Shown: positions 17,024-26,892 of the stretch, one piece after another | Numbering within the stretch: position 1 is the first letter of the stretch | Layout of the letters: each line of letters starts with the position of its first letter | DNA from: an uncultured Clostridiaceae bacterium | GTDB taxonomy: Bacteria; Bacillota; Clostridia; TANB77; CAG-508 | DNA: 48,195 bases | NCBI GenBank assembly: GCA_946628065.1 | Contig: CAMOWC010000003.1 | Span: 99,670 to 147,864, forward strand | Direction of reading: 5' to 3' | Program-made: the position numbers and the translations under genes | The notes under the pieces: generated by a model | The model's database searches: none | What the model saw: the letters and a program-made list of their open reading frames with translations, nothing else | Told to the model about the DNA's origin: nothing

Positions 17024-17647
17024 ATGCTTAAACTAGATGTATATAATGCTGAAGGCAAAAAAGTTAGCGATGTAGAACTAAAAGAAGAAATATTTGGAAT
17101 AGTTCCAAACGAAGCTGTAGTACATAGCGTAGTAGTTAATTATATGGCTAATCAAAGACAAGGTACACAAAGTACAAAAACAAGAGCAGAAGTTTCTGGT
17201 GGTGGTAAGAAACCATGGAGACAAAAGGGAACAGGACGTGCAAGACAAGGAAGCATTCGTGCTCCACACTGGATTAAAGGTGGTATTGCATTAGGTCCAA
17301 AACCACGTTCATATAGTTACAGAGTAAATAGAAAAGAAAAAGCTTTAGCTGTTAAATCCGTATTAAGTAGCAAGGTAGCAGGAGAAGAAATAGTTATAGT
17401 AGATAAGTTAGAATTAAAAGAAATCAAAACAAAGAACATGGCAAAAGTATTAAATAACCTTAAAGTAGAGGGAAAAGCTTTAATTCTTTTACCAGAACAA
17501 AACAAAAATGTTCAATATTCAAGCAGAAATATTGAAGGAGTAAAAACAAGAGTAGTAAATAGCATGAATGCTTATGACTTACTAGATTGCAACAAAATAG
17601 TTCTAACATTAGATGCAGTTAAGAAAATCGAGGAGGTGTATGCATAA
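17024..17647 (+). CDS. rplD: Ribosomal protein L4
   Basis: Predicted 207-aa protein lining the exit tunnel. The tunnel loop NQRQGTQSTKTRAEVSGGGK and KPWRQKGTGRARQGS at residues 43-78 are conserved. The stop codon is directly followed by the ATG of rplW, and the AGGAGG for rplW lies in the last codons of this gene, so the two are coupled. In E. coli L4 represses this operon; no equivalent leader can be confirmed here. Confidence 0.97.
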   Translation: MLKLDVYNAEGKKVSDVELKEEIFGIVPNEAVVHSVVVNYMANQRQGTQSTKTRAEVSGGGKKPWRQKGTGRARQGSIRAPHWIKGGIALGPKPRSYSYRVNRKEKALAVKSVLSSKVAGEEIVIVDKLELKEIKTKNMAKVLNNLKVEGKALILLPEQNKNVQYSSRNIEGVKTRVVNSMNAYDLLDCNKIVLTLDAVKKIEEVYA

Positions 17648-17992
17648 ATGACAGCAGAAGAAGTTATTAAAAGACCAGTTGTTACTGAAAAAACGAGTGC
17701 AGAATTAGAGGATGGAAAATACACCTTTGAAGTAGATAAAAAAGCAACAAAAGTTGAGATTGCAAAAGCAGTTGAAAAAATTTTTGGTGTTAAAGTATTA
17801 AAAGTAACAACAGTAACAGTAAGAGGAAAAGAAAAAAGAGTTGGAGTACATCAAGGAAAGACAGCAAGCTGGAAGAAAGCTATTGTTAAAATAGATACAA
17901 ATCCAGGAGAAGAAATATACCTTGGAAAAGGTGGAAAAGAAATTAAGCTAAATAGAAAATACAAAAATAGTATTGATGAGTTCACAGCTTAA
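17648..17992 (+). CDS. rplW: Ribosomal protein L23
   Basis: Predicted 114-aa protein at the exit of the ribosomal tunnel, docking site for trigger factor and SRP. EEVIKRPVVTEKTSAEL near the start and VEKIFGVKVLKVTTVTVRGK are diagnostic. It begins immediately after the rplD stop. The C-terminal extension (GKGGKEIKLNRKYKNSIDEF) is longer than in E. coli. A 141-nt spacer with a small GCGAT/ATCGC hairpin (18046-18066) separates it from rplB. Confidence 0.96.
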   Translation: MTAEEVIKRPVVTEKTSAELEDGKYTFEVDKKATKVEIAKAVEKIFGVKVLKVTTVTVRGKEKRVGVHQGKTASWKKAIVKIDTNPGEEIYLGKGGKEIKLNRKYKNSIDEFTA

Positions 17993-18133
17993 TAGAGTAA
18001 AAAAATATCGAGAAATAACTCGGAAAATAAATTTTATCTGTAATGCGATGCAGGAAAAAAATCGCAAATTTAAGGTTAAAAGGATTTATCAAAGGAATAG
18101 CCTTTTCATAAATCTAAGAAAGGAAAAGTTAAA

Positions 18134-18961
18134 ATGGCAGTAAAAAAATTCAGAGCATATACACCTTCAAGAAGAAACATGACAGTTTCTTCATTTGAAG
18201 AAGTAACAAAGAAAACACCAGAGAAATCTTTACTTGCAACAAAGAAAAAGAATGCAGGAAGAAACTCTTATGGAAGAATTACAGTAAGACACCAAGGTGG
18301 TGGAAATAGACAAAAATACAGACTAGTAGATTTCAAACGTAACAAAGATGATATGGAAGCTACAGTAATTGGAATCGAATATGATCCAAACAGAAGTGCA
18401 AACATTGCACTAGTAGAATATGCAGATGGAGAAAGAAGATATATCTTAGCTCCTTTAGGATTAAAAGATGGAGACAAAGTAATGTCTGGTAATAACATAG
18501 ACATTAAAACAGGAAACAGCTTACCTATTGAAAACATTCCAGTAGGTACAATGATTCACAACATAGAACTAAATCCAGGTCAAGGCGGAAAATTAGTTAG
18601 AGCTGCTGGAACAGAAGCTCAACTTATGGCTAAAGAAGGACAATATGCACATATCCGTTTAGCATCTGGAGAAATGAGACTTGTTTTAGCTAGATGTAGA
18701 GCAACAATAGGAACAATAGGAAACACAGATTATGAAAATATTAAACTTGGTAAGGCTGGACGTACAAGACATTTAGGAGTTAGACCAACAGTTAGAGGTT
18801 CTGTAATGAACCCTGTAGATCACCCTCATGGTGGTGGTGAAGGTAAAGCTCCAGTAGGCCACGCAGGACCACTTACTCCTTGGGGCAAACCAGCACTTGG
18901 ATATAAGACAAGAAAGAAGAACAAACCTTCTAATAAGTTTATTGTAAAGAGGAGGAAATAA
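18134..18961 (+). CDS. rplB: Ribosomal protein L2
   Basis: Predicted 275-aa protein needed for subunit association and peptidyl transfer. [15 protein letters not shown] at the N-terminus and [19 protein letters not shown] (about 223-241), including the conserved histidine, are diagnostic. AGAAAGGA precedes the ATG. The ribosome binding site of rpsS (GGAGG) overlaps its last codons. Confidence 0.97.
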   Translation: MAVKKFRAYTPSRRNMTVSSFEEVTKKTPEKSLLATKKKNAGRNSYGRITVRHQGGGNRQKYRLVDFKRNKDDMEATVIGIEYDPNRSANIALVEYADGERRYILAPLGLKDGDKVMSGNNIDIKTGNSLPIENIPVGTMIHNIELNPGQGGKLVRAAGTEAQLMAKEGQYAHIRLASGEMRLVLARCRATIGTIGNTDYENIKLGKAGRTRHLGVRPTVRGSVMNPVDHPHGGGEGKAPVGHAGPLTPWGKPALGYKTRKKNKPSNKFIVKRRK

Positions 18962-18964
18962 AAC

Positions 18965-19246
18965 ATGTCAAGATCAAGCAAAAAGAAACCATTTGTAGCA
19001 CCTGAACTATTAAAAAGGGTAGAAGCTATGAATGAAAGTGGAAAAAAAGAAGCATTAAAAACATGGTCAAGAGCATCCACAATTTATCCACAAATGGTTG
19101 GACACACAATAGCTGTTCATGATGGAAGAAAACATGTACCTGTATATATTACAGAAGAAATGATAGGACATAAGTTAGGAGAGTTTGCTCCAACAAGAAC
19201 TTTCAAAGGACACAGCGGAGAAAAAGCAACAACAGTAAAACAATAA
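18965..19246 (+). CDS. rpsS: Ribosomal protein S19
   Basis: Predicted 93-aa protein of the 30S head near the tRNA sites. [37 protein letters not shown] and [18 protein letters not shown] are all typical. Starts 3 nt after rplB, using GAGGAGG in the rplB end. Followed by an 81-nt spacer with an AGCAT stem before rplV. Confidence 0.97.
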   Translation: MSRSSKKKPFVAPELLKRVEAMNESGKKEALKTWSRASTIYPQMVGHTIAVHDGRKHVPVYITEEMIGHKLGEFAPTRTFKGHSGEKATTVKQ

Positions 19247-19253
19247 AATAGAT

Positions 19254-19301
19254 TTAGCATTTGGTATATATAGTAAATGCGCTAAGCAAAGTATCAAATG
19301 C
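19254..19301 (+). other. AGCAT stem between rpsS and rplV
   Basis: GCATTTGGTA (19257-19266) pairs with TATCAAATGC (19292-19301), one G-T wobble. The left arm starts TTAGCATTTG, the same decamer as in the rpmC-rpsQ spacer. Confidence 0.5.
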
Positions 19302-19327
19302 AATAAGAAACAAGGAGGTAAGAAACC

Positions 19328-19708
19328 GTGGCAGAAAATGATGAAAAAGTTGAAACAACTGTAGAAACAGTTGTAGAAGCTAAAGCAACATTAAAATATG
19401 CAAGAATTTCTAGCAGAAAAGTAAAAATCGTAGCAGACTTAGTTAGAGGAAAAAATGCTGATGAAGCTTTAGCAATTATGAAATATACACCTAAAGCATC
19501 ATCTGAAGTGTTAGAAAAATTGCTTAAATCTGCAATTGCTAATGCAGAAAATAATCATTATATGACAAGATCAAATTTATATATAGCTGCAATATATGCA
19601 AACCAAGGTCCAACTCTAAAAAGAATTAGACCTGCAGCAAAGGGTTCAGCTTTCAAAGTTAGAAAGAGAACAAGTCATATAACAATCGTATTAAGAGAAA
19701 GAAAGTAG
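19328..19708 (+). CDS. rplV: Ribosomal protein L22
   Basis: Predicted 126-aa tunnel protein. The start is GTG with AAGGAGGTA upstream. An acidic extension (AENDEKVETTVETVVEA) of about 17 residues precedes the conserved core ATLKYARISSRKVKIVADLVRGK. The hairpin that lines the tunnel ends in GSAFKVRKRTSHITIVL. The acidic extension is unusual in length, but the core is complete. Confidence 0.96.
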   Translation: MAENDEKVETTVETVVEAKATLKYARISSRKVKIVADLVRGKNADEALAIMKYTPKASSEVLEKLLKSAIANAENNHYMTRSNLYIAAIYANQGPTLKRIRPAAKGSAFKVRKRTSHITIVLRERK

Positions 19709-19732
19709 TATAAGAAAGGAGGATTTTTTAAC

Positions 19733-20395
19733 ATGGGACAGAAAATGCATCCACATGGATTGAGAGTAGGTATAATTAAAGATTGGGACTCAAAATGGTA
19801 TGCTGATAAAAAGCACTACAGTGAGTACTTAATAGAAGACCACAACATCCGTGAATATGTTAAGAAAAAATTATTTGTAGCAGGAATTTCTAAAGTTGAA
19901 ATTGAAAGAACTGCAAAATTTGTTAAAGTTAATGTTTATACTGCAAAACCAGGTTTAGTAATTGGTAAAGGCGGAAATTTAGCTGAAACATTAAAAGAAG
20001 AATTAAAGAAAAAAGTAGGTAAAGAGATTAACCTAAATATAGTTGAGGTAAAATCACCAGATTTAGATGCAACACTTGTTGCAGAAAACATATGCTCACA
20101 ACTAGAAAGAAGAATTTCATTTAGACGTGCTATGAAGCAATGCATGCAAAAAACAATGAAGGCTGGAGCACTAGGAATTAAAACTTCTGTATCAGGAAGA
20201 TTAGGTGGAGCTGATATGGCTAGAACTGAATTCTATAAAGAAGGAACAATTCCACTTCAAACTTTAAGAGCAGATATAGACTATGGATTCCATGAGGCAG
20301 ATACAACTTATGGAAAAATAGGCGTAAAAGTTTGGATTTATAAAGGTGAAGTACTTCCTACTAAGAAAGAGAAAGTAGAAGGAGGGGAAAACTAA
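19733..20395 (+). CDS. rpsC: Ribosomal protein S3
   Basis: Predicted 220-aa protein at the mRNA entry of the 30S subunit, with helicase function. [22 protein letters not shown] at the start, KH-domain loop [14 protein letters not shown] at about 73-86, and the C-terminal domain [17 protein letters not shown]. Its last base is the first base of the rplP ATG, so the two overlap by 1 nt. Confidence 0.97.
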   Translation: MGQKMHPHGLRVGIIKDWDSKWYADKKHYSEYLIEDHNIREYVKKKLFVAGISKVEIERTAKFVKVNVYTAKPGLVIGKGGNLAETLKEELKKKVGKEINLNIVEVKSPDLDATLVAENICSQLERRISFRRAMKQCMQKTMKAGALGIKTSVSGRLGGADMARTEFYKEGTIPLQTLRADIDYGFHEADTTYGKIGVKVWIYKGEVLPTKKEKVEGGEN

Positions 20396-20841
20396 TGCCA
20401 GTAATGCCAAAAAGAACAAAGTATAGAAAAGTACAAAAAGGCAGAATGAGAGGAAAATCATTAAGAGGAAATTATGTAAGTGAAGGTGAATATGGCCTTC
20501 AAGCATTAGAAGCTGGATGGATTACTGCTAACCAAATTGAAGCCGCTCGTATCGCTATGACACGTTTTACAAAAAGAGGTGGAAAAGTTTGGATTAAAAT
20601 CTTCCCAGACAAACCTATAACAAAGAAACCAGCAGAAACTCGTATGGGTAGTGGTAAAGGGAACCCAGAATATTGGGTTGCTGTTGTAAAACCAGGAAGA
20701 GTAATGTTCGAAATGGCAGGAATTCCTGAAGAGACAGCAAAAGAAGCATTAAGACTCGCTATGCATAAATTACCAATAAAAACAAAATTTATTACAAGAG
20801 AATCTGCAGAAGAGGCAGGTGATAGCAATGAAGATAAATAA
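20395..20841 (+). CDS. rplP: Ribosomal protein L16
   Basis: Predicted 148-aa protein at the A-site side of the 50S subunit. [19 protein letters not shown] and [22 protein letters not shown] are diagnostic. GAAGGAGGGG in the end of rpsC sets the start. The last 14 nt overlap rpmC. The acidic end ([12 protein letters not shown]) is a short lineage-specific extension. Confidence 0.97.
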   Translation: MPVMPKRTKYRKVQKGRMRGKSLRGNYVSEGEYGLQALEAGWITANQIEAARIAMTRFTKRGGKVWIKIFPDKPITKKPAETRMGSGKGNPEYWVAVVKPGRVMFEMAGIPEETAKEALRLAMHKLPIKTKFITRESAEEAGDSNEDK

Positions 20842-21028
20842 AATAAGAGAAATGTCTTCAGAGGAGCTAGTTAAGGAATTAGATGAATTAAAGAAAGAGC
20901 TATTCAAATTAAGATTTTCACTAGCAACAAATGGATTAGATAATCCATTAAAAATAAAGGAAGTAAAGAAAGACATAGCAAAAATTAAGACAATATTAAG
21001 AGAAAGAGAACTTAAAGAAGCAAAATAG
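20828..21028 (+). CDS. rpmC: Ribosomal protein L29
   Basis: Predicted 66-aa two-helix protein at the tunnel exit. [21 protein letters not shown] and [20 protein letters not shown] are typical. The ATG at 20828 is preferred over an upstream GTG because AGGTGA lies 6 nt before it. It overlaps the end of rplP by 14 nt, suggesting translational coupling. Confidence 0.95.
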   Translation: MKINKIREMSSEELVKELDELKKELFKLRFSLATNGLDNPLKIKEVKKDIAKIKTILRERELKEAK

Positions 21029-21031
21029 AAC

Positions 21032-21092
21032 TTAGCATTTGAGAATTAGGCGGAAGGCACTGAGAACAGTTTGACCTTAAGCCAAATGCTAA
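21032..21092 (+). other. AGCAT stem between rpmC and rpsQ
   Basis: Perfect 10-bp stem TTAGCATTTG (21032-21041) with CAAATGCTAA (21083-21092), closing a 41-nt loop just before the ribosome binding site of rpsQ. Confidence 0.6.
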
Positions 21093-21112
21093 AAGGAAAG
21101 GAGAATTCTAAA

Positions 21113-21379
21113 ATGTCTGAAGAAAGAAATCTTCGTAAAGAATTAATAGGCACAGTTACTTCTGACAAAATGGATAAAACAGTTGTTGTTTCAGTAGAAA
21201 CAAGCGTTAGACATCCAATTTACAAGAAAATTGTTAGAAGAACATACAAGCTAAAAGCTCATGATGAAGAAAACGCATGTCATATGGGCGATAAAGTAAA
21301 AGTAATGGAAACACGCCCTCTATCTAAAGATAAAAGATGGAGAGTAGTTGAAATAGTTGAGAAGGCAGAATTAAAATAA
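21113..21379 (+). CDS. rpsQ: Ribosomal protein S17
   Basis: Predicted 88-aa OB-fold protein of the 30S body. [23 protein letters not shown] at the start and [23 protein letters not shown] in the second half are diagnostic. The ATG at 21113 is chosen because GGAAAGGAG precedes it; a longer frame upstream would run through the AGCAT stem. rplN follows after 38 nt. Confidence 0.96.
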   Translation: MSEERNLRKELIGTVTSDKMDKTVVVSVETSVRHPIYKKIVRRTYKLKAHDEENACHMGDKVKVMETRPLSKDKRWRVVEIVEKAELK

Positions 21380-21417
21380 ACTGCCAACGCTAATAGTTTT
21401 AAAGGAGGAAACCAAAC

Positions 21418-21786
21418 ATGGTACAGCAACAATCAATATTAAAAGTAGCTGACAATACTGGCGCAAAAGAACTTATGTGTATTCGTTGCTTAGGCGGATC
21501 TCATAGAAAAGTTGCCAGAATAGGTGATGTTATTATTGCATCAGTAAAAACTGCAGCTCCTGTTGGTATGGTTAAAAAAGGTGAAGTTGTTAAAGCAGTT
21601 GTTGTTAGAACAAAAAAACCTACAAAAAGACCAGATGGTTCTTATGTAAGATTTGATGAAAATGCAGCTGTTATCATTCGTGATGACAAAACACCTAGAG
21701 GAACACGTATCTTTGGGCCAGTTGCAAGGGAATTAAGAGATGGTGAATATATGAAAATATTATCTCTTGCTCCAGAAGTATTATAA
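21418..21786 (+). CDS. rplN: Ribosomal protein L14
   Basis: Predicted 122-aa protein, exactly the family length, at the subunit interface. [39 protein letters not shown] and [20 protein letters not shown] are diagnostic. AAGGAGG precedes the ATG. Part of the uninterrupted rpsQ-rplN-rplX-rplE order usual in bacteria. Confidence 0.98.
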   Translation: MVQQQSILKVADNTGAKELMCIRCLGGSHRKVARIGDVIIASVKTAAPVGMVKKGEVVKAVVVRTKKPTKRPDGSYVRFDENAAVIIRDDKTPRGTRIFGPVARELRDGEYMKILSLAPEVL

Positions 21787-21819
21787 AAAACAAATCAAAA
21801 AGAAGGAGGAAAATCCTAA

Positions 21820-22128
21820 ATGAAAATAAAAAAAGGCGACACTGTTCAAGTTTTATCGGGAAATGATAAAGGCAAAACAGGTGAAGTTCTAGAAGTAGTT
21901 CCTAAGACTGAAAAAGTCGTAGTTAAAGGCGTAAATGTTAGAAAAAAACACGTAAAAGCTAGAAAACAAGGAGAAGAAAGTGGAATACTTTCAGTTGAAT
22001 GTGCAATTCATTCTAGCAAAGTAAATGTAGTTTGCCCAAAATGCAATAAACCAGCTCGTATAGGATATGAGATGGAAAAAGATGAAAAAGTACGTGTTTG
22101 CAAAAGATGCGGAAGCAAATTGAAATAG
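21820..22128 (+). CDS. rplX: Ribosomal protein L24 with zinc-ribbon-like C-terminus
   Basis: Predicted 102-aa protein initiating 50S assembly. The KOW motif [20 protein letters not shown] lies at about residues 8-27. The C-terminus has CPKC at about 77-80 and CKRC at about 95-98, a four-cysteine pattern that could bind zinc, also seen in other Firmicute L24 proteins. AAGGAGG precedes the ATG; rplE follows after 19 nt. Confidence 0.96.
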   Translation: MKIKKGDTVQVLSGNDKGKTGEVLEVVPKTEKVVVKGVNVRKKHVKARKQGEESGILSVECAIHSSKVNVVCPKCNKPARIGYEMEKDEKVRVCKRCGSKLK

Positions 22129-22147
22129 AAAGGAGGAACAAAAAATA

Positions 22148-22687
22148 ATGGAAGCATTAAGAGAACGTTATGAAAAAGAAGTAAAACCTGCATTAATGAA
22201 AAAATTTAATTATAAATCAGTAATGCAAGTTCCAAAGCTTGAAAAAATAGTTATAAATATTGGGTTAGGAGACGTTAGAGATAATCCTAAATCATTAGAA
22301 AATGCAATGAACGATTTACAAATTATAACTGGTCAAAAGCCAATTATAACTAAGGCTAGAAAATCAATTGCTGCTTTCAAACTAAGAGAAGGAGCAAATA
22401 TAGGTCTTAAAGTTACTTTAAGAGCTGGAAAAATGTATGATTTTGCATATAAATTATTTAATGTTGCACTTCCTAGAGTTAGAGATTTTAGGGGAGTTGC
22501 TGACAACTCATTTGACGGAAGAGGAAACTTTTCAATGGGTGTTAGAGAACAATTAATATTCCCAGAAATCGAATATGATAAAATTGATAAATTAAGAGGT
22601 ATGGATATTGCGTTTGTTACAACAGCAAACACAGACGAGGAAGCAAAAGAATTATTAAGCTTACTTGGAATGCCTTTTAGAAAATAA
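22148..22687 (+). CDS. rplE: Ribosomal protein L5
   Basis: Predicted 179-aa protein of the 50S central protuberance, binding 5S rRNA. It has [20 protein letters not shown] at the start, [20 protein letters not shown] in the middle and [21 protein letters not shown] at the end. AAAGGAGG precedes the ATG by 10 nt. Length and domain order are standard. Confidence 0.97.
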   Translation: MEALRERYEKEVKPALMKKFNYKSVMQVPKLEKIVINIGLGDVRDNPKSLENAMNDLQIITGQKPIITKARKSIAAFKLREGANIGLKVTLRAGKMYDFAYKLFNVALPRVRDFRGVADNSFDGRGNFSMGVREQLIFPEIEYDKIDKLRGMDIAFVTTANTDEEAKELLSLLGMPFRK

Positions 22688-22709
22688 TAAGGAGGAGTAA
22701 GGTAAAAAT

Positions 22710-22895
22710 ATGGCTAAAAAATCGTTAAAAGTGAAACAACAAAGAGTTCAGAAGTTTAAGACAAGAGAATATAATCGTTGCAAATTATGTGGAAGACCAC
22801 ACAGCTATATTCGTAAATATGGAATTTGCCGTGTATGCTTTAGAGAATTAGCACACAAAGGCGAGATACCAGGAGTTAAGAAAGCTAGCTGGTAA
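22710..22895 (+). CDS. rpsZ: Ribosomal protein S14, zinc-binding short type
   Basis: Predicted 61-aa protein, the typical length of the C+ zinc form of S14. The four cysteines lie in CKLC (about 24-27) and CRVC (about 40-43) around [12 protein letters not shown], and the end is [13 protein letters not shown]. Acts in the 30S head. Located between rplE and rpsH as in other Firmicutes. Confidence 0.97.
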   Translation: MAKKSLKVKQQRVQKFKTREYNRCKLCGRPHSYIRKYGICRVCFRELAHKGEIPGVKKASW

Positions 22896-22926
22896 AAAAG
22901 TAAAAAAGAAGGAGGTAAATTGCAGA

Positions 22927-23325
22927 ATGAATACAACAGACCCAATTGCAGATATGCTTACTAGAATAAGAAATGCAGGAACTTCAAAACAAAAAACAGT
23001 TGATGTTCCAGCATCTAATATGAAGAAAGCTATAGCTGATATATTATATAAAGAAGGCTACATTAGAGCTTACGAGGAAATAAAAAATGAAACACAGGGT
23101 GTGCTTAGAATTACTTTAAAATATGATGAAAAAGGAACAAAAGTAATCTCTGGTTTAAAAAGAATTAGTAAGCCTGGCTTAAGAGTATATGCATCTAAAG
23201 AAGAACTACCACAAGTTTTAAATGGATTAGGAATTGCATTAGTATCTACTTCAAAAGGTGTTATGACAGATAAAGAAGCAAGAAAAGAAAACTTAGGCGG
23301 AGAAGTGCTAGCATATATTTGGTAA
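22927..23325 (+). CDS. rpsH: Ribosomal protein S8
   Basis: Predicted 132-aa protein binding central-domain 16S r[22 protein letters not shown] at the start and [26 protein letters not shown] at the end (in outline) are diagnostic. In E. coli S8 represses the spc operon at rplE; no such site was identified. AAGGAGGTAA precedes the ATG. Confidence 0.97.
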   Translation: MNTTDPIADMLTRIRNAGTSKQKTVDVPASNMKKAIADILYKEGYIRAYEEIKNETQGVLRITLKYDEKGTKVISGLKRISKPGLRVYASKEELPQVLNGLGIALVSTSKGVMTDKEARKENLGGEVLAYIW

Positions 23326-23373
23326 GCTAGAAAATAGATATTTGATAACTAACATTAAAAAGAGGTGAATAAA

Positions 23374-23913
23374 ATGTCAAGAATAGGAAATAGCCCTATT
23401 ACTGTACCAGCTGGTGTTGAAGTTAAAATAGAAGGACATAAAATTACAGTAAAAGGACCAAAAGGATCTTTAGAAAAAGAATTACATAATAGCATGAAAG
23501 TTAGCGTAGACGGAAATGTAATCAAGGTTGAAAGACCAAATGATGATCCATTAAATAAAAGTATACATGGATTAACAAGAACATTAATTAACAATATGGT
23601 TAATGGTGTTGTTTCAGAATATACAAGAACTCTAGAAGTAAATGGTGTTGGATATAGAGCATCAAAACAAGGAAAGAAATTAGTTTTAAACCTTGGATAC
23701 TCACACCCAATAGAAATGGTTGAACCAGAAGGAATTTTCTTTGACGTTCCAAACCCAAACCAAATAATTGTAAGAGGTATGGATAAAGAATTAGTTGGAG
23801 AAATGGCTGCTGTAATTAGAACAAAGAGACCACCAGAAGTATATAGAGGAAAAGGTATTAAATACGCTGAAGAAACAATCAGACGTAAAGAAGGAAAAGC
23901 AGGTAAGAAATAA
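23374..23913 (+). CDS. rplF: Ribosomal protein L6
   Basis: Predicted 179-aa protein near the GTPase-associated region. [21 protein letters not shown] at the start and the C-terminal motif [19 protein letters not shown] are typical. The ATG at 23374 follows AGAGGTG; an ATG three codons upstream sits too close to that site. Complete and of standard length. Confidence 0.97.
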   Translation: MSRIGNSPITVPAGVEVKIEGHKITVKGPKGSLEKELHNSMKVSVDGNVIKVERPNDDPLNKSIHGLTRTLINNMVNGVVSEYTRTLEVNGVGYRASKQGKKLVLNLGYSHPIEMVEPEGIFFDVPNPNQIIVRGMDKELVGEMAAVIRTKRPPEVYRGKGIKYAEETIRRKEGKAGKK

Positions 23914-23951
23914 AAATTTCAAACCAAAATAAAGGAGGTAGACAAAACAAG

Positions 23952-24311
23952 ATGATTACGAAAATTGATAGAAAAGAAACAAGACAAAAAAGACACTTAA
24001 AAGTTCGTAATAAAATAAGTGGAACTGCAGAACGTCCTAGACTATGTGTATATAGAAGCAATCAAAATATATATGTGCAAGTTATAAATGACGTTGCAGG
24101 AACAACTCTTGTAAGTGCATCTACGCTTGATAAAGAAGTAAAAACAAAGCGCGCAAATAAGGAAGCTGCAAAAGAAGTAGGAACTTTAGTTGCAAAAAGA
24201 GCTCTTGATAAAGACATAAAAGAGGTTGTATTTGACAGAGGCGGATACGTTTATCATGGTGTAGTAAAAGAAGTTGCAGAAGCAGCAAGAGAAGGCGGAC
24301 TAGTATTCTAA
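23952..24311 (+). CDS. rplR: Ribosomal protein L18
   Basis: Predicted 119-aa 5S rRNA-binding protein. [21 protein letters not shown] and [23 protein letters not shown] in the first half, [23 protein letters not shown] at the end. AAGGAGGTA precedes the ATG. The spacer after it (152 nt) holds a long imperfect hairpin and is unusually long for an spc operon. Confidence 0.97.
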   Translation: MITKIDRKETRQKRHLKVRNKISGTAERPRLCVYRSNQNIYVQVINDVAGTTLVSASTLDKEVKTKRANKEAAKEVGTLVAKRALDKDIKEVVFDRGGYVYHGVVKEVAEAAREGGLVF

Positions 24312-24318
24312 AAGAGAG

Positions 24319-24440
24319 GTGAGAAGTGAGAAGTGAGAGGTGAAAAAAACCTTAAACTTCAACTTGAGTAACCTATAATAAAAAAGTAAATAAATAATCA
24401 GGTGTGAAAGGAAATTTCATTTCTCACATCTCACTTTTCA
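24319..24440. repeat. Long purine-rich hairpin element between rplR and rpsE
   Basis: The left arm (about 24319-24345) is made of tandem GTGAGAA-like units; the right arm (about 24414-24440, TTCATTTCTCACATCTCAC...) pairs with it over about 27 positions with few mismatches, most of them G-T. The loop is about 70 nt. Similar tandem-unit hairpins occur at 9750 and 47407. Confidence 0.65.
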
Positions 24441-24463
24441 AGAATGGAGGGAAAAGAAAAATA

Positions 24464-24955
24464 ATGGAAAACGAAAACCAAGTAGAATTAAAAGAGAAAG
24501 TTGTTTCTATTGGCAGAGTTGCTAAAGTTGTTAAAGGTGGTAGAACTTTTAGATTTAGCGCTGTAGTTGTAGTTGGAGATGGAGCTGGACATATTGGCGT
24601 TGGAAATGGTAAATCATCAGAAGTTCCAGATGCAATAAAGAAAGCTATAGAAGATGCTAAAAAGAATTTAATAGAAGTTCCTATTGTAGGAACAACAATT
24701 CCTCATGAATATGTTGGAAAATTTGGATCAGCAAGTGTACTTTTAAAACCAGCACCAGAAGGATCTGGACTTATTGCTGGTGGAAGTGTAAGACCAGTTC
24801 TTGAACTTGCAGGATACAGAGACATAAAAACAAAGGTTATTGGAACAAATAATCCAAGAAACGTTGTTAGTGCTACATTAAACGCTCTTCAAAACATGAA
24901 GACAACTACTGAAGTAGCTAGAAAAAGAGGAAAGAAAGCTGAAGAAATAGCTTAA
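24464..24955 (+). CDS. rpsE: Ribosomal protein S5
   Basis: Predicted 163-aa protein important for translational accuracy. The ATG at 24464 is served by GGAGGG; upstream in-frame codons fall in the hairpin element. [27 protein letters not shown] and [20 protein letters not shown] form the double-stranded RNA-binding fold, and [22 protein letters not shown] starts the second domain. rplO follows after 36 nt, without rpmD between. Confidence 0.97.
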   Translation: MENENQVELKEKVVSIGRVAKVVKGGRTFRFSAVVVVGDGAGHIGVGNGKSSEVPDAIKKAIEDAKKNLIEVPIVGTTIPHEYVGKFGSASVLLKPAPEGSGLIAGGSVRPVLELAGYRDIKTKVIGTNNPRNVVSATLNALQNMKTTTEVARKRGKKAEEIA

Positions 24956-24991
24956 AAGATATATTTTAAATTAAGGGAGGTGCTAAACATA

Positions 24992-25435
24992 ATGAAACTA
25001 AGCGAATTAAAGCCAGCAGTTAAGAAAGAAACAAGAAAAAGAGTTGGACGCGGTATTGGATCTGGTCTTGGGAAAACTTCAGGAAGAGGACATAAAGGTC
25101 AAAAAGCAAGATCTGGAGGCGGAGTTAGACGTGGATTCGAAGGTGGCCAAACTCCATTATATAGAAGATTACCAAAAAGAGGATTTACTAACATATTTGC
25201 TAACAATTATACAGAAGTAACTTTAACTATGCTTAACAAGTCTAAAGCTACAGAAGTTACAGCTGAAACACTTCTAGAAGAAGGAATTATTGGAAAAGTA
25301 AATGATGGAATAGTAGTTCTTGGAACAGGTAGCCTAGATAAAAAACTTTCAGTTAAGGCAGTTCGTTTTACAGCTTCTGCGAAAGAAAAAATCGAAGCTA
25401 AAGGTGGAAAAGCAGAGGTGATTGAAGTTGTTTAA
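24992..25435 (+). CDS. rplO: Ribosomal protein L15
   Basis: Predicted 147-aa late-assembly 50S protein. [21 protein letters not shown] and [20 protein letters not shown], then [18 protein letters not shown], are diagnostic. GGGAGG lies 11 nt before the ATG. The last 8 nt overlap the secY start, with the secY ribosome binding site inside rplO. Confidence 0.97.
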   Translation: MKLSELKPAVKKETRKRVGRGIGSGLGKTSGRGHKGQKARSGGGVRRGFEGGQTPLYRRLPKRGFTNIFANNYTEVTLTMLNKSKATEVTAETLLEEGIIGKVNDGIVVLGTGSLDKKLSVKAVRFTASAKEKIEAKGGKAEVIEVV

Positions 25436-26750
25436 GACTATAAAAAATGCCTTAAAAACTCCAGACGTAAGAAAAAAGTTAATGTATACATTAGTTCTTA
25501 TTGTTATATTCCGTTTAGGATGCTTCATAACAGTACCTGGAGTAGATGCAGTTACATTAGAAGATGTAATGAGAAATGGATCAACTGGCCTTTCTGGATT
25601 AGTAGATATCATTTCAGGTGGTGCATTTTCTAGATTTTCAGTATTTGCTATGACAATCAGCCCATACATCACAGCATCAATTGTTATACAATTGTTAGCT
25701 ATGATTATTCCTTCTTTAGAAAAAGCGGTTAAAGAAGGCGGAGAAGAAGGAAAAGCCAAAATAAACAGATACACAAAAATGTTAACAATATTACTTGCAT
25801 TAGTAGAAGGAATAGGAATTTATGTTTCTTACCAAGGTTCAGGAATATTTATCAATCCTGGATTCTTAACAGGAGCATTAGTAGTAATCTCACTAATGGC
25901 AGGTACTGCACTTCTTATGTGGCTTGGAGAGCAGATTACAAATAAAGGAATTGGAAACGGTATTTCAATAATAATCTTTATTGGTATCATCTCAGGCTTA
26001 CCAGGAGCTGTAGAAACATTGTATGGTTTAATTTTTGCAAATGGTGCATTTAGTACAGCTGGATTCCTAACAGCACTTGGCATTCTAATTGGAGCAGTAG
26101 TTTTAGTTGCAGGTGTTGTATTTGTACAAGAAGCTGAAAGAAGAGTTCCTGTACAATATGCTAAAAAAGTTGTTGGAAGGAAAATGTATGGTGGACAAAA
26201 CACACACATTCCACTTAAGCTTGCAATGGCAGGAGTTATGCCAGTAATTTTTGCAAGTAGCTTTATGACATTTCCAGCAATGATAATACCAATGTTTAAT
26301 AAAGATATAGCGACAGCTGAAGGATTTTGGGCAGGCGTATATAAATTTTCACTTGCTACATCATCTTCAAGCGTGCCAGTAGGATACTCAATTGCAAACG
26401 CAATAGTATATTTGTTGTTAATAGTAGGATTTACATTCTTCTATACTTATGCTACATTTAATCCAGCAGAAGTATCTAATAACATAAAGAAAAATGGGGG
26501 ATTTATACCTGGAATAAGAGCAGGAAAACCTACAACAGACTACTTATCATCAATAATATCTAAACTAACATGGTTTGGTGGATTATTCTTAAGTATAATA
26601 GCAATATTACCAATGCTTATGAGATTTACAAATATAAATGTAGCATTTGGTGGTACATCTATATTAATCGTAGTAGGTGTTGCACTAGAAACAGTACAAC
26701 AATTAGAATCTCAATTAGTAATGAGACACTACAAGGGATTCCTAGAATAA
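25428..26750 (+). CDS. secY: Preprotein translocase subunit SecY
   Basis: Predicted 440-aa channel subunit with about ten membrane helices. The start is taken as TTG at 25428 ([18 protein letters not shown]), 7 nt after AGAGGTG; a TTG two codons upstream is too close. [13 protein letters not shown] follows helix 1, [22 protein letters not shown] is the plug/helix 2 region, and the cytoplasmic loop has [22 protein letters not shown]. The end is complete. A terminator follows, so adk is not directly co-transcribed, unlike in B. subtilis. Confidence 0.97.
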   Translation: MFKTIKNALKTPDVRKKLMYTLVLIVIFRLGCFITVPGVDAVTLEDVMRNGSTGLSGLVDIISGGAFSRFSVFAMTISPYITASIVIQLLAMIIPSLEKAVKEGGEEGKAKINRYTKMLTILLALVEGIGIYVSYQGSGIFINPGFLTGALVVISLMAGTALLMWLGEQITNKGIGNGISIIIFIGIISGLPGAVETLYGLIFANGAFSTAGFLTALGILIGAVVLVAGVVFVQEAERRVPVQYAKKVVGRKMYGGQNTHIPLKLAMAGVMPVIFASSFMTFPAMIIPMFNKDIATAEGFWAGVYKFSLATSSSSVPVGYSIANAIVYLLLIVGFTFFYTYATFNPAEVSNNIKKNGGFIPGIRAGKPTTDYLSSIISKLTWFGGLFLSIIAILPMLMRFTNINVAFGGTSILIVVGVALETVQQLESQLVMRHYKGFLE

Positions 26751-26760
26751 AATTAAATAT

Positions 26761-26799
26761 AAAAAAAGGCATGTTCTTTAAACTGAACTTGCCTTTTTT
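26761..26799 (+). terminator. Terminator after secY
   Basis: AAAAAAGGCA-GTTC pairs with GAAC-TGCCTTTTTT around an A/T-rich loop, 11 nt after the stop. Confidence 0.85.
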
Positions 26800-26831
26800 A
26801 TGTTTATAATGAAGCTTTATTACAAAATATG

Positions 26832-26860
26832 TTGAAAAATATTTTTTAGAATGCTATACT
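26832..26860 (+). promoter_or_regulatory. Sigma-A promoter of the repeat-protein gene
   Basis: TTGAAA at 26832-26837, 17-nt spacer, TATACT at 26855-26860, 33 nt before the start at 26893. Confidence 0.7.
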
Positions 26861-26892
26861 AAACATGTAATATAAAAATGGAGGATAATTAC

